Shown one piece after another: positions 7,725 to 15,385 of a stretch of DNA of 64,000 nt. This DNA is from Priestia megaterium NBRC 15308 = ATCC 14581 (GTDB lineage Bacteria; Bacillota; Bacilli; Bacillales; Bacillaceae_H), in contig NZ_CP009920.1 in the NCBI RefSeq assembly GCF_000832985.1, positions 3,094,501 through 3,158,500 on the forward strand, written 5' to 3'. Every line of letters starts with the position of its first letter. Positions within the stretch are counted from its first letter, which is position 1. Position numbers and translations under genes: made by a program. Below the pieces are notes generated by a model. It saw only the letters and a program-made list of their open reading frames with translations, searched no databases and was not told the origin of the DNA.

Positions 7725-10700
7725 TTAATGAGTAATTGGAGCAAAGGCTTTTATACCGGCAATCAGCTGTCCAGCTTGTACTTCATCGCCGGGTTTTACA
7801 TGAATAGAACTGATATATCCATCCATAGGTGCTAGCTGCGGAAACTCCATTTTCATGCTTTCTTCGATAATTAACGTATCGCCTTTTTCAACTTTTTGTC
7901 CTTCTTCTACAAGAACTTTCCATACGCTTCCCGGCATTGTACAGCGCGCGGCTTCCGTACCTTCGGGCAGTTCTTGTTCCGTAATTTCAGCTGTTTCATG
8001 TTCAGAGACGTACTCAGCTAAACCAAGTGCTTTCCAATTTTCTCGTTCTGTTTGAAAAGCACCCTGCTGGGTATGACGAAAAGCAGCTGTGCTTTCTTCA
8101 ATGGATGAAAGAAAATCTAAATATTCTCCAAGTTTAAACGTTGTCTCCGTAATATCTGCTTCAAATCTCCCACGAAGGAAATCTTCGCGCAGTTTTAAAA
8201 GCTCGTCTGCTTCTACTGGGTAAAATTGAATTTGATCAAAGAAACGAAGAAGCCACGGTTTTCCTGTTTCAAAACTTTCCGTTTGACGAAGTCGGTTCCA
8301 CATTTGAATCGTGCGTCCCACAAATTGATAGCCGCCAGGACCTTCCATTCCGTATACGCACATATACGCACCGCCAATACCAACTGCATTTTCAGGCGTC
8401 CATGTACGGGCAGGATTATATTTCGTTGTAACTAAACGGTGACGAGGGTCTAGAGGTGTAGCAACAGGTGCGCCTAAATATACATCTCCAAGCCCCATTA
8501 CAAGATAATTAGCGTCAAATACAATTCGTTTAACATCTCCAAGGTGGTCCAGCCCGTTTACTCGGCGAATAAACTCTAGGTTGCTTGGACACCATGGTGC
8601 ATCTGGACGAACGTTTTGCTGATAGCGTTCAATAGCTAATTGAGTTGCAGGATCATCCCATGAAAGTGGAAGTTTTACAATACGAGACGGAACTTCCATT
8701 TCTTCAAGAGGAGGAAGCGCACGATCAATAGCTGAAATGTGCTGACAAAGTTCAAGAATAGATATCTTTGTTGCATCAATATGAATTTGAAGAGAACGGA
8801 TACCAGGCGTTAAATCTAGAACCGGTAAATCCTCACGCTTTTGGATAGCTTCCATTAAAGCATGTACTTGGAAGCGAAGCAGCAGATCAAGCTCCATTTC
8901 TCCGTATTCCACAAGTATATTCGCATCGCCTGAGCAGCGGACGGAAAATGGAAAGCGTCTATTTTCCGTTTCGTTAATCAGCAACGGATAATCGCTTTTG
9001 AGCGGCTGTGCTACTGGATTTGTAAGTACAGGAAGTGATGCAGATGTTCCGATATGCTGCAAAAAGTCTTCCTGAGTACATTTGAGTTTTTCAGCTTGTT
9101 CAAGGTCAATTAATTTAAACGAAATTTTATCTCCGGGATGAAGTTGTCCTATTTTCCAAAACTCTGCTGAAGCGGTGGTAACAGGGCAAACAAAGCCGCC
9201 AAGACTCGGACCGTCTGGGCCAAGTAAAATAGGCATATCTCCCGTTAAGTCTAAGGTGCCGATGGCATATGCGTTATCATGAATATTTGATGGATGCAAA
9301 CCGGCTTCTCCTCCATCTTCACGGGTCCAAAAAGGAGAGGGGCCTATTAACCTCACGCCTGTTCTAGAACTGTTAAAATGAACTTCCCACTTTGTATCTG
9401 TTAGCTGCTGTAAATATTCTGGCTGTAAAAACTCTTCTGTACAATGAGGGCCGGGAATTACTCCGATTGACCATTCTTTAGACATGGCTGGCTGATAGGG
9501 AAGGGCAAGTTCATTTTCAACGTGTGAGTAGTCAGAGACACGCAGTACATCTCCCGTACGAAGTGCTCTACCGCCGTGCCCTCCGAAGCTTCCTAGTGTA
9601 AAAGTAGAAGAGCTGCCTAATATTTTAGGCATATCAAGTCCGCCGCCAATCAGTAAATACGTACGCATTCCTTCGGTTGCTTCACTAAATGAAAGAATTT
9701 GTCCCGGCTTTGCTCTAATGGTCTTATACATAGGGATTTCAGCTTCGTCTAATGTAGCATGCATATTAGCACCCGTAATGCAAAAAGATAGATTGTCTCT
9801 AAATTTATAAGAGCCGCCTCGGAGAGTCATTTCAATCCCTGGTGCATCCGGGGAGTTTCCGAGAAGTTTATTTCCTATGCGAAAAGCAAAAGGATCCATT
9901 GGACCGCACGGAGGAACCCCTACGTTCCAGTGCCCGGTGCGTCCCGGATAATCTTGAACAGTGGACTGAACGCCTCCGTCTAAGACTTCGAGTGCTTGTT
10001 CGCTCGGATTATATGAGTTAAGCATTTGAGTATACACGTCGCCTGTTTTGCACGCTTTTTCTTCTAGCAGTCCCTGCAAGTATTGAAGATTAGTAGTAAC
10101 GCCGTATAATCTTGTTTCTTTTAAAGCAGCGCTCAATTTTAGAAGGGCTTCTTCTCGTGTTTTTCCATGAACGATAATTTTAGCCAGCATAGGATCATAA
10201 AGTGATGTTACAGTAATCCCGTCTCGTATCCACGTTTCAACTCGAGCACTTTTAGAGAACATTGCTTGGTCGATTTGCCCGCCGCTGGGACGAAAATCAT
10301 TTAAGCAATCTTCTGCATAAATACGAGCTTGGATACTGTGACCTGAAGGCACAGGAAGCAAAGAAGGAAGGTTTACTAGCTCATCGCATGCTTCTTTAAG
10401 CATCCATTCTACTAAATCAACGTTTAACACTTCTTCTGTAACGCCGTGCTCTACTTGAAGGCGAGTATTTACTTCTAAAAAATAAAATTTCTCCGCTTCG
10501 GCGTCATAAAGAAACTCTACCGTTCCTGCGCTTCGATATCCGACTTCTTTAGCTAGTCGCGTAGCTGCTTGCAGCATATTTTCCCGTATATATGAAGGGA
10601 AGTTTGGAGCTGGGCTTTCTTCAATTACTTTTTGATTTCTTCGCTGAATAGAGCAGTCGCGTTCTCCTAAAGCCACTACTTCTCCAAAAGAATTCCCGAA

Positions 10701-11336
10701 GATTTGAACTTCTACATGGCGAGCTTTTTGAATGTATTTCTCTAAAAAAACACCGCTGTTTTTAAAGTTTGTTTGTGCTAAATGGCAAACTGAGTCAAAA
10801 GCTGCTTGAAGCGCTTTTTCATCTTGGCAAACACGCATTCCAATTCCGCCGCCGCCAGCCGTACTTTTTAACATAACGGGATAGCCAATCTCTTCAGCAG
10901 CACATATAGCTTCTGATACATCTGTAATAAGAGGTGTACCGGGCAGCAAAGGCACATCGGCTTTTTGCGCAATTTCCCGAGCTGAATGTTTTAATCCGAA
11001 TATTTCCATTTGCTGAGGTGTAGGACCAATAAATACAATTCCTTCAGCCTGACAGCGACGAGCAAATTCCGCGTTTTCGCTTAAAAAACCGTAGCCTGGA
11101 TGAATAGCTTCCGCGCCTGTTTTCTTTGCAATATCTAGAATAAGGTCTTCGTTCAAATAACTTTCTTTGACCGGGCCGCTGCCAATTAAAATGGCTTCAT
11201 CTGTTTCATCAACGTGCAGGCTGTCTTGATCAGCTTCTGTATAAACAGCTACAGATTTCACTCCTAAATGTCGTAATGTTCGCTCAATTCTAACGGCAAT
11301 TGCTCCTCGGTTCGCAATTAATACTTTTGTAAACAT
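7725..11336 (-). CDS. Biotin-dependent urea/guanidine carboxylase
   Basis: This is a single-chain carboxylase of 1203 residues. Domain order: biotin carboxylase (residues 1-450; FTKVLIANRGAIAVRI, the ATP-grasp loop KSTAGGGGIGMR, EKYIQKARHVEVQ), then the carboxyltransferase made of KipA/KipI-like halves (LDGGVQSTVQDYPGRTGHWNVG, later YGMEGPGGYQFVGRTIQMW), and a C-terminal biotinyl domain with EESMKMEFP (biotinyl Lys). Annotation pipelines call this urea carboxylase. Members next to DUF1989 pairs and guanidine-I riboswitches are known to act as guanidine carboxylases, making carboxyguanidine. The riboswitch and neighbours here favour guanidine as substrate. Start ATG 11336 follows GGAGTG. Proof needs enzyme assay or the substrate-pocket residues. 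Confidence 0.92.
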   Translation of the reverse strand: MFTKVLIANRGAIAVRIERTLRHLGVKSVAVYTEADQDSLHVDETDEAILIGSGPVKESYLNEDLILDIAKKTGAEAIHPGYGFLSENAEFARRCQAEGIVFIGPTPQQMEIFGLKHSAREIAQKADVPLLPGTPLITDVSEAICAAEEIGYPVMLKSTAGGGGIGMRVCQDEKALQAAFDSVCHLAQTNFKNSGVFLEKYIQKARHVEVQIFGNSFGEVVALGERDCSIQRRNQKVIEESPAPNFPSYIRENMLQAATRLAKEVGYRSAGTVEFLYDAEAEKFYFLEVNTRLQVEHGVTEEVLNVDLVEWMLKEACDELVNLPSLLPVPSGHSIQARIYAEDCLNDFRPSGGQIDQAMFSKSARVETWIRDGITVTSLYDPMLAKIIVHGKTREEALLKLSAALKETRLYGVTTNLQYLQGLLEEKACKTGDVYTQMLNSYNPSEQALEVLDGGVQSTVQDYPGRTGHWNVGVPPCGPMDPFAFRIGNKLLGNSPDAPGIEMTLRGGSYKFRDNLSFCITGANMHATLDEAEIPMYKTIRAKPGQILSFSEATEGMRTYLLIGGGLDMPKILGSSSTFTLGSFGGHGGRALRTGDVLRVSDYSHVENELALPYQPAMSKEWSIGVIPGPHCTEEFLQPEYLQQLTDTKWEVHFNSSRTGVRLIGPSPFWTREDGGEAGLHPSNIHDNAYAIGTLDLTGDMPILLGPDGPSLGGFVCPVTTASAEFWKIGQLHPGDKISFKLIDLEQAEKLKCTQEDFLQHIGTSASLPVLTNPVAQPLKSDYPLLINETENRRFPFSVRCSGDANILVEYGEMELDLLLRFQVHALMEAIQKREDLPVLDLTPGIRSLQIHIDATKISILELCQHISAIDRALPPLEEMEVPSRIVKLPLSWDDPATQLAIERYQQNVRPDAPWCPSNLEFIRRVNGLDHLGDVKRIVFDANYLVMGLGDVYLGAPVATPLDPRHRLVTTKYNPARTWTPENAVGIGGAYMCVYGMEGPGGYQFVGRTIQMWNRLRQTESFETGKPWLLRFFDQIQFYPVEADELLKLREDFLRGRFEADITETTFKLGEYLDFLSSIEESTAAFRHTQQGAFQTERENWKALGLAEYVSEHETAEITEQELPEGTEAARCTMPGSVWKVLVEEGQKVEKGDTLIIEESMKMEFPQLAPMDGYISSIHVKPGDEVQAGQLIAGIKAFAPITH

Positions 11337-11352
11337 AGATGAACACTCCTTT

Positions 11353-12006
11353 TTATAATGAATCCCAAATAACTAAGCGAATAGGGGTAGGGTTATAATC
11401 GTTGCACGGGTTGTTAAGCTGAGGGCAGTTGCTGATCAATACAAGTGTAGGATTGATAGCTTCCATTTCTACATAGTATCCAGGGGCAGATACCCCGTCG
11501 TTAAACGTTAATCCGCCGCTTGGGGTCACAGGGACATTCATAAAAAAGTTTACGTTTGGTGCTAAATCTCTTTTGGTGTAGCGGCTATCATATTTTGATA
11601 GCTGAAGCATAAATGTATCTCGGCAGTTATGCATCGGAAGCGTGTCATGTGCATAACGTACGGTGTTGCTTTGTGCCGAACAAGCTCCGCCTAAGGTGTC
11701 GTGGCGTCCGCACGTGTCAGCAACAATTTTGACTAGTTCTTTGCCAGATTGAGAAAGCAGCACTGTGCCAGTGGATAAATAAATATTTCCTTGATTAGCA
11801 ATCGTAGATACTGCACTGTAATGATCTTCTAGGTTTTCAGCATCAAAGAATAAAGTATCCGCTGCCTGATTGCCTTCTACATCTATTATTCTAAGAGTTT
11901 GGCCTGGTTTAAGTTCGTGCATCCAGCCGTCCCCAGCCAGTACCGTTTCATCATAAATTGCGTTCTCTATTTTTCTGTTGCTTTCCACTCGATTAAATAC
12001 AGCCAT
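11353..12006 (-). CDS. DUF1989 protein, carboxyguanidine deiminase subunit (urea carboxylase-associated)
   Basis: The protein has 217 residues starting at ATG 12006, behind AGGAGG; a longer frame from 12024 begins inside that ribosome site. It has the DUF1989 pattern: [58 protein letters not shown], and MHNCRDTF with likely metal-binding Cys/His. DUF1989 pairs beside urea carboxylase, long called urea amidolyase-associated proteins, form the heteromeric carboxyguanidine deiminase CgdAB, which converts carboxyguanidine to allophanate. This gene and the next one upstream are the two paralogous subunits. Which is CgdA and which CgdB is not decided here. Confidence 0.88.
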   Translation of the reverse strand: MAVFNRVESNRKIENAIYDETVLAGDGWMHELKPGQTLRIIDVEGNQAADTLFFDAENLEDHYSAVSTIANQGNIYLSTGTVLLSQSGKELVKIVADTCGRHDTLGGACSAQSNTVRYAHDTLPMHNCRDTFMLQLSKYDSRYTKRDLAPNVNFFMNVPVTPSGGLTFNDGVSAPGYYVEMEAINPTLVLISNCPQLNNPCNDYNPTPIRLVIWDSL

Positions 12007-12026
12007 TATAGAAGCCTCCTTCATTT

Positions 12027-12764
12027 TTAAATCCTTGATAATGTTTTATTTCCAAGCAATAGGTCATAAGACCATGTGTTTTCAAACGCTCGTTTATTTT
12101 CAGGTCTAAAATTTAAACAGTAGTCATCTGAGCTTACAGGAGCCGCTTCATCTACGGTTATTTCAATTGGAACAGAAGGATACGTTCCGCTCGGGTCTAA
12201 AGGGTTAGGTGTATTAGACAGTAGAAAGAGCAAATTCATTTCTGTTCTAAGCGTAATAAAATCTCCTTTTTTACAATGAGAAGAAACAAAATTCATATTG
12301 CCTTCTTCGTCGCAGTATACTTTTGAAAATAAGTTAAGATTAGGGACTAAATCCCGTGGTGTTAAACCGTTACGCAAAAGCTCCATTGAGAAGTTTTCTT
12401 CGCCATTCCTTCTCCATTCATTTCGGGATTCTTGATAAGTAGATACACCGTATTTTTGATGAGTTAAGCTGCGCGTAGTGTAGCCTGAAATGGTATCATG
12501 CCAGCCGGTGGTATCAGCAGTGATGCTTGCAAATGCTCTGCCGTTGTCACTCATCAGAACATGTCCTTTTGTTAAGTGAGCAGTGTGCTGAGCTTTTAAG
12601 GTATCGGGCATGTTGTATCGTTCTGTTAAATCATAAGCGTTGTATAATAGTAGGGATACATTTGCACCGGATTCTTGTGCAGTAAACGTCACTGATTTTC
12701 CTCTTCCAATTCGGCCTGACCATTTTCCACCAGCCGGGATTGTTTGCTTCCAGATAGAACTCAT
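12027..12764 (-). CDS. DUF1989 protein, second carboxyguanidine deiminase subunit
   Basis: This 245-residue paralogue of the following gene is the first gene of the operon, placed just after the riboswitch terminator, with AAGGAGGTTATTTT before ATG 12764. The DUF1989 core is seen in [55 protein letters not shown] and [20 protein letters not shown]. The Cys of the partner's TCGRHDT motif is replaced (TTGWHDT), so this chain may lack some metal ligands. That would suit a heteromer in which only one chain is catalytic. The asymmetry is seen directly; its meaning is inference. Confidence 0.87.
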   Translation of the reverse strand: MSSIWKQTIPAGGKWSGRIGRGKSVTFTAQESGANVSLLLYNAYDLTERYNMPDTLKAQHTAHLTKGHVLMSDNGRAFASITADTTGWHDTISGYTTRSLTHQKYGVSTYQESRNEWRRNGEENFSMELLRNGLTPRDLVPNLNLFSKVYCDEEGNMNFVSSHCKKGDFITLRTEMNLLFLLSNTPNPLDPSGTYPSVPIEITVDEAAPVSSDDYCLNFRPENKRAFENTWSYDLLLGNKTLSRI

Positions 12765-12783
12765 AAAATAACCTCCTTAGAAT

Positions 12784-12962
12784 AAAAAAAGGATAAAAGC
12801 CTGGGAGAGTAGTCTCCCAGGCTTTTATCCTTCCGTGTTATACAGCGTAGCGCTATATCGCTCTCTCTCGGACCAGTCTTTAACATATGTTAAACGGTGT
12901 TAAACGGAACCCTAGACAGCTTTTTTGTTCTTAACGGCTGTAAGAACCTTTATCCATTTGTG
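12784..12962 (-). promoter_or_regulatory. Guanidine-I (ykkC) riboswitch A with terminator
   Basis: The minus strand shows the conserved guanidine-I segments in order: CTAGGGTTCCG near 12912-12902, CTGGTCCGAGAGAG around 12876, ACACGGA near 12834, then AGGATAAAAGCCTGGGAGA. The last segment also forms the left arm of a perfect 18 bp terminator stem (12791-12830) followed by seven U residues. The class is an ON switch: guanidine binding prevents the terminator. It ends just before the DUF1989 gene and so controls the whole degradation operon. Confidence 0.93.
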
Positions 12963-12978
12963 GCTTTCGATTAATCGT

Positions 12979-13008
12979 AGTATAGTATGAGTGAAAATGA
13001 GTTGACAA
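12979..13008 (-). promoter_or_regulatory. Sigma-A-type promoter for the guanidine degradation operon
   Basis: On the minus strand, TTGTCA (13008-13003) and TATACT (12984-12979) are separated by 18 bases. Transcription would start a few bases before the riboswitch aptamer. Confidence 0.6.
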
Positions 13009-13050
13009 GCAGTTTGTTAGAATACCTGACATAAAAACTGATTTTTCAGT

Positions 13051-14400
13051 TTATTTTTCAGGGACCGTCACTTTTGAATGATCTCTCTTTACAAAAGGAG
13101 CCGACAGTCGAGATTTTACAAATAAATAGAGAAATCCAACAGTAAGCCAGGCGACACCAATCAAAAGAGTATCTTTGTTTAACAGTGTGAGCAGCCATCC
13201 GATAAATGCCGCTCCGATCAAAGGGAAGATTAAATAGAGTATTGTTTCAGTAAACGACCGTTTCTTTAACTTAATATAAAAATGGGCAATGACTGATACA
13301 TTCACAAATGTAAAAGCGGTTAAGGCACCGAAACTGACAAAAGTGACCGCTGTGTTTAAATCAATGAACATTCCCAAAAACGAAAAAGCGGTAACAAGCA
13401 AGATATTCACCACGGGCGTTTTAAACGTTGGATGAATATATGAAAATACCTTTTGAGGCAGTACGGATTCACGGCCTAAAGCATATAAAAAGCGAGTAAC
13501 GCTTGTGACTGAAGAAACTCCTTGAGTAAAGGTTGCAATAATTAATACCGTAATAAATAGACTGCTTAAAAGATTTCCACCCACTAATTTTACAAGGGTG
13601 TAGGCTGCATTATCAGGGTTAGTAAACGTGAATCCCGGATAGGCAATCTGTGTAAAATACGAGATAGCGATGTACATAACAGCTGCGATGCAAACAATAA
13701 GAAAAATGGCTTTTGGAATTGTCTTTTTCGGTTGAATCGTTTCTTCCGCCATTGTTGTAACTGCATCAAATCCTAAAAAGCAAAAGCAAATGAGCGCAGC
13801 TCCAGAAAAAATAGTCGTAAACGGTACATCTGAAGCCAAAAAAGGATGAAGTGAAAAAAGAGTAGAAGAACTAGCTTGACCTGTTGCAATATCTTTGATG
13901 ATAAATAAACAAAACAAACTTATAAAGAGAATCTGAACTACAACAGAGATGCCACTTATACGAGCTACAGATTTAATACCAACAATATTGACTAAAGCTA
14001 AGATAATGTTCATGACGATGACCCATACGTATACAGGAATAGAAGGGAATTCCGTATGCATAAAAATACCAAATGTTAAAATAGCGATAATAGGGGAGAA
14101 AATATAGTCTAAAAGAAGTGCCCAGCCTACTAAAAAGCCAAGGCGAGGATGTATAGCTTTTTTCGTATACGTATAAGCAGATCCTGCTATCGGATATGCT
14201 TTTACCATTCGGCTGTAGCTATATGCGGTAAAAAAGATAGCTAAAAAAGCGATTAAATAAGCAAGGACCATTTGCCCTCCAGCCGCATCGTAGACTACTC
14301 CATAAACTGTAAAGAAAATCATCGGAGTCATCCAGGCAAGACCCAAAAACACAATTTGATACACCTTTAGCGATTTACTTAACGCTGGTTGGTTGTTCAT
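13051..14400 (-). CDS. APC-family amino acid/guanidine permease
   Basis: This integral membrane protein of 449 residues has about 12 hydrophobic segments. It belongs to the amino acid-polyamine-organocation superfamily: N-terminal LKVYQIVFLGLAWMTPMIFFTVYG, the TM3 pattern AYPIAGSAYTYTKKAIHPRLGFLVGW, and FLGFDAVTTMAEETIQPKKTIPKAI after TM6. It has its own guanidine-I riboswitch upstream and lies before the degradation operon on the same strand. It is therefore the likely importer of guanidine or of a compound that yields guanidine. The transport substrate is inferred only from that regulation. A short hairpin at 13033-13053 overlaps the stop codon and may terminate weakly. Confidence 0.85.
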   Translation of the reverse strand: MNNQPALSKSLKVYQIVFLGLAWMTPMIFFTVYGVVYDAAGGQMVLAYLIAFLAIFFTAYSYSRMVKAYPIAGSAYTYTKKAIHPRLGFLVGWALLLDYIFSPIIAILTFGIFMHTEFPSIPVYVWVIVMNIILALVNIVGIKSVARISGISVVVQILFISLFCLFIIKDIATGQASSSTLFSLHPFLASDVPFTTIFSGAALICFCFLGFDAVTTMAEETIQPKKTIPKAIFLIVCIAAVMYIAISYFTQIAYPGFTFTNPDNAAYTLVKLVGGNLLSSLFITVLIIATFTQGVSSVTSVTRFLYALGRESVLPQKVFSYIHPTFKTPVVNILLVTAFSFLGMFIDLNTAVTFVSFGALTAFTFVNVSVIAHFYIKLKKRSFTETILYLIFPLIGAAFIGWLLTLLNKDTLLIGVAWLTVGFLYLFVKSRLSAPFVKRDHSKVTVPEK

Positions 14401-14429
14401 ATAAATCCCTTCTTTCCTCTATTTTATAG

Positions 14430-14600
14430 TAGTAAAAAAGAAAAGCCTGGGAGAATGATGTCATTCTCCCAGGCTTTTATCCCTCCGTGTATACGGAACC
14501 ATTCCGTACGCTCTCTCTCGGACCAGCCTTTAACATGTGTTAAACGGAACCCTAGATCGCTTTTTTGTCTTCAACAGAGTGAAGACTTTTATAGGTAATG
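14430..14600 (-). promoter_or_regulatory. Guanidine-I (ykkC) riboswitch B with terminator
   Basis: This is the second guanidine-I element, upstream of the permease. The minus strand shows CTAGGGTTCCG (around 14555), CTGGTCCGAGAGAG (around 14520), ACACGGAGGGATAAAAGCC, and a perfect 18 bp stem (14441-14458 with 14461-14478) followed by CTTTTTT. Aptamer core motifs match riboswitch A, but the variable stems differ. It is therefore an independent copy rather than a recent duplication. Confidence 0.93.
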
Positions 14601-14612
14601 TAAGTAGTTCGA

Positions 14613-14641
14613 AGTATAAGCAGGATTGTAGGAAGATGCAA
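14613..14641 (-). promoter_or_regulatory. Sigma-A-type promoter for the permease
   Basis: On the minus strand, TTGCAT (14641-14636) and TATACT (14618-14613) are spaced by 17 bases, directly ahead of riboswitch B. Confidence 0.6.
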
Positions 14642-14738
14642 CTACTGTGTTAGATAGTTTAACAAACTTTTTAAAAAAGTAAACTTTTGTAAAAGGCGAA
14701 CTATATATAATTTTATTAAAAAGATTATTCGTTTATAG

Positions 14739-14767
14739 TTGACTTACAGAAAGACCTATAGTATATT
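14739..14767 (+). promoter_or_regulatory. Sigma-A-type promoter of the tandem riboswitch leader
   Basis: TTGACT (14739-14744) and TATATT (14762-14767) have a 17-base spacer. The expected start is about 25 bases before the guanine aptamer. It is divergent from the permease promoter. Confidence 0.65.
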
Positions 14768-14796
14768 TGTAGACAAGAAAAAGCTAAATACGGTTC

Positions 14797-14865
14797 ACTC
14801 ATATATGTTTGAGAATATGGCTCAGACGTTTCTACCTTATCACCGTAAATGATAGGACTATGAGT
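14797..14865 (+). promoter_or_regulatory. Guanine (purine) riboswitch aptamer
   Basis: P1 is ACTCAT (14797-14802) with ATGAGT (14860-14865). The purine-class signatures are all present: GAGAATATGGCTC hairpin, TTTCTACC junction, ACCGTAAAT loop with its GATA/TATC stem, and GACTATGAG. The C in GACTATG is the discriminator for guanine or hypoxanthine rather than adenine. No terminator directly follows; a second aptamer begins five bases later. The two therefore share one expression platform. Confidence 0.92.
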
Positions 14866-14870
14866 AAAAA

Positions 14871-14985
14871 GTGAATCTAGGTTCCCATTTTTACGTTAGT
14901 AGAAAGTTTGGTCCAAGCGATTCACATATTCATTTTTGAAAAGAAGTGGATATGACACCGAAGGGATAAAAGCCCAGGCGGGTAG
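14871..14985 (+). promoter_or_regulatory. ykkC subtype 2 (probably PRPP) riboswitch aptamer
   Basis: P1 is a perfect GTGAATC/GATTCAC stem (14871-14877 with 14919-14925) holding CTAGGTTCC and TTGGTCCAAGC. Next come a CATAT/ATATG stem and ACACCGAAGGGATAAAAGCCC. This is the ykkC architecture, but it deviates from the guanidine-I core (CTAGG-TTCC for CTAGGGTTCC; TCCAAGCG for TCCGAGAG). A guanine aptamer followed by a PRPP-sensing ykkC subtype 2b aptamer is a described natural logic gate in Bacilli. A ppGpp or ADP subtype remains possible. Confidence 0.8.
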
Positions 14986-15035
14986 GTTTTTGCTCATTGT
15001 ATTTGAGAGACCTGCCTTTGTTTGGGCTTTTTCTT
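14968..15035 (+). terminator. Shared terminator of the tandem riboswitch
   Basis: AAAGCCCAGGCGGGTAGGT pairs with ACCTGCC...TGGGCTTT across a 30-base loop and ends in GCTTTTTC. Its left arm contains the AAAAGCCC end of the PRPP aptamer, as expected if ligand binding blocks termination. Confidence 0.75.
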
Positions 15036-15045
15036 ATGTGTCTAT

Positions 15046-15151
15046 TTACAGTATGAGCGAGTGATGGAAGTTTCTTGTTTGTATCTGCATTGCTTTCTGG
15101 GGAGAATAGCGATGCAAAGCATGAAATCACTCACTGAAGCTTTATCTGTAA
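15046..15151 (+). other. Unidentified structured RNA segment in the codA leader
   Basis: Nested complementary segments define a long stem-loop: TTACAG (15046-15051) with CTGTAA (15146-15151), GAGTGAT (15059-15065) with ATCACTC (15126-15132), and an inner hairpin at 15086-15116 with a GGGG loop (TGCATTGCTTTCT with AGAATAGCGATGCA, one bulge and one wobble). Purine-rich unpaired segments GGAAGTTTC and AAGCATGA lie between them. It matches no riboswitch class I recognise. A strong terminator follows 58 bases later, giving it the layout of a regulated leader. The overlapping frame at 15022-15261 looks non-coding. Confidence 0.5.
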
Positions 15152-15209
15152 GCCCTCATTTAACCATGGGAAGTACATTCTATCTATTTTCTAGCATTTT
15201 TTCTTTGAT

Positions 15210-15239
15210 GAGCAGCGTGGGGACGCTGCTCCTTTTTTT
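15210..15239 (+). terminator. Second leader terminator before codA
   Basis: GAGCAGCGT and ACGCTGCTC form a perfect stem with a GGGG loop, followed by CTTTTTTT. It stands between the tandem riboswitch and the amidohydrolase gene, so readthrough must pass two terminators or a promoter must lie at 15240-15370. Confidence 0.85.
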
Positions 15240-15385
15240 GTTCTTGCTTTTTTCTCTGTAAATAAAGGTCTTTAAAGAGAAGGTGATTTGCGAAATTTGG
15301 CGAATTAATGCTTTAAACAATAAATGATAGAGAAGATAAAGCGGTCTATGAAAAATGAAGAAGTTGAAAAATTGAGGAGGGAATT

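Noticed and set aside
5959-12764. Annotation as a urea degradation operon
   Set aside because: The guanidine-I riboswitches, the DUF1989 pair and the permease point to guanidine. Urea carboxylase activity is not excluded, but it is not the best reading of the cluster.
15022-15261. 79-residue open frame in the codA leader
   Set aside because: It spans a riboswitch terminator tail, the structured RNA and a second terminator. It has no good ribosome site and a biased Leu/Phe tail from the terminator T run. It reads as a shadow of RNA structure.
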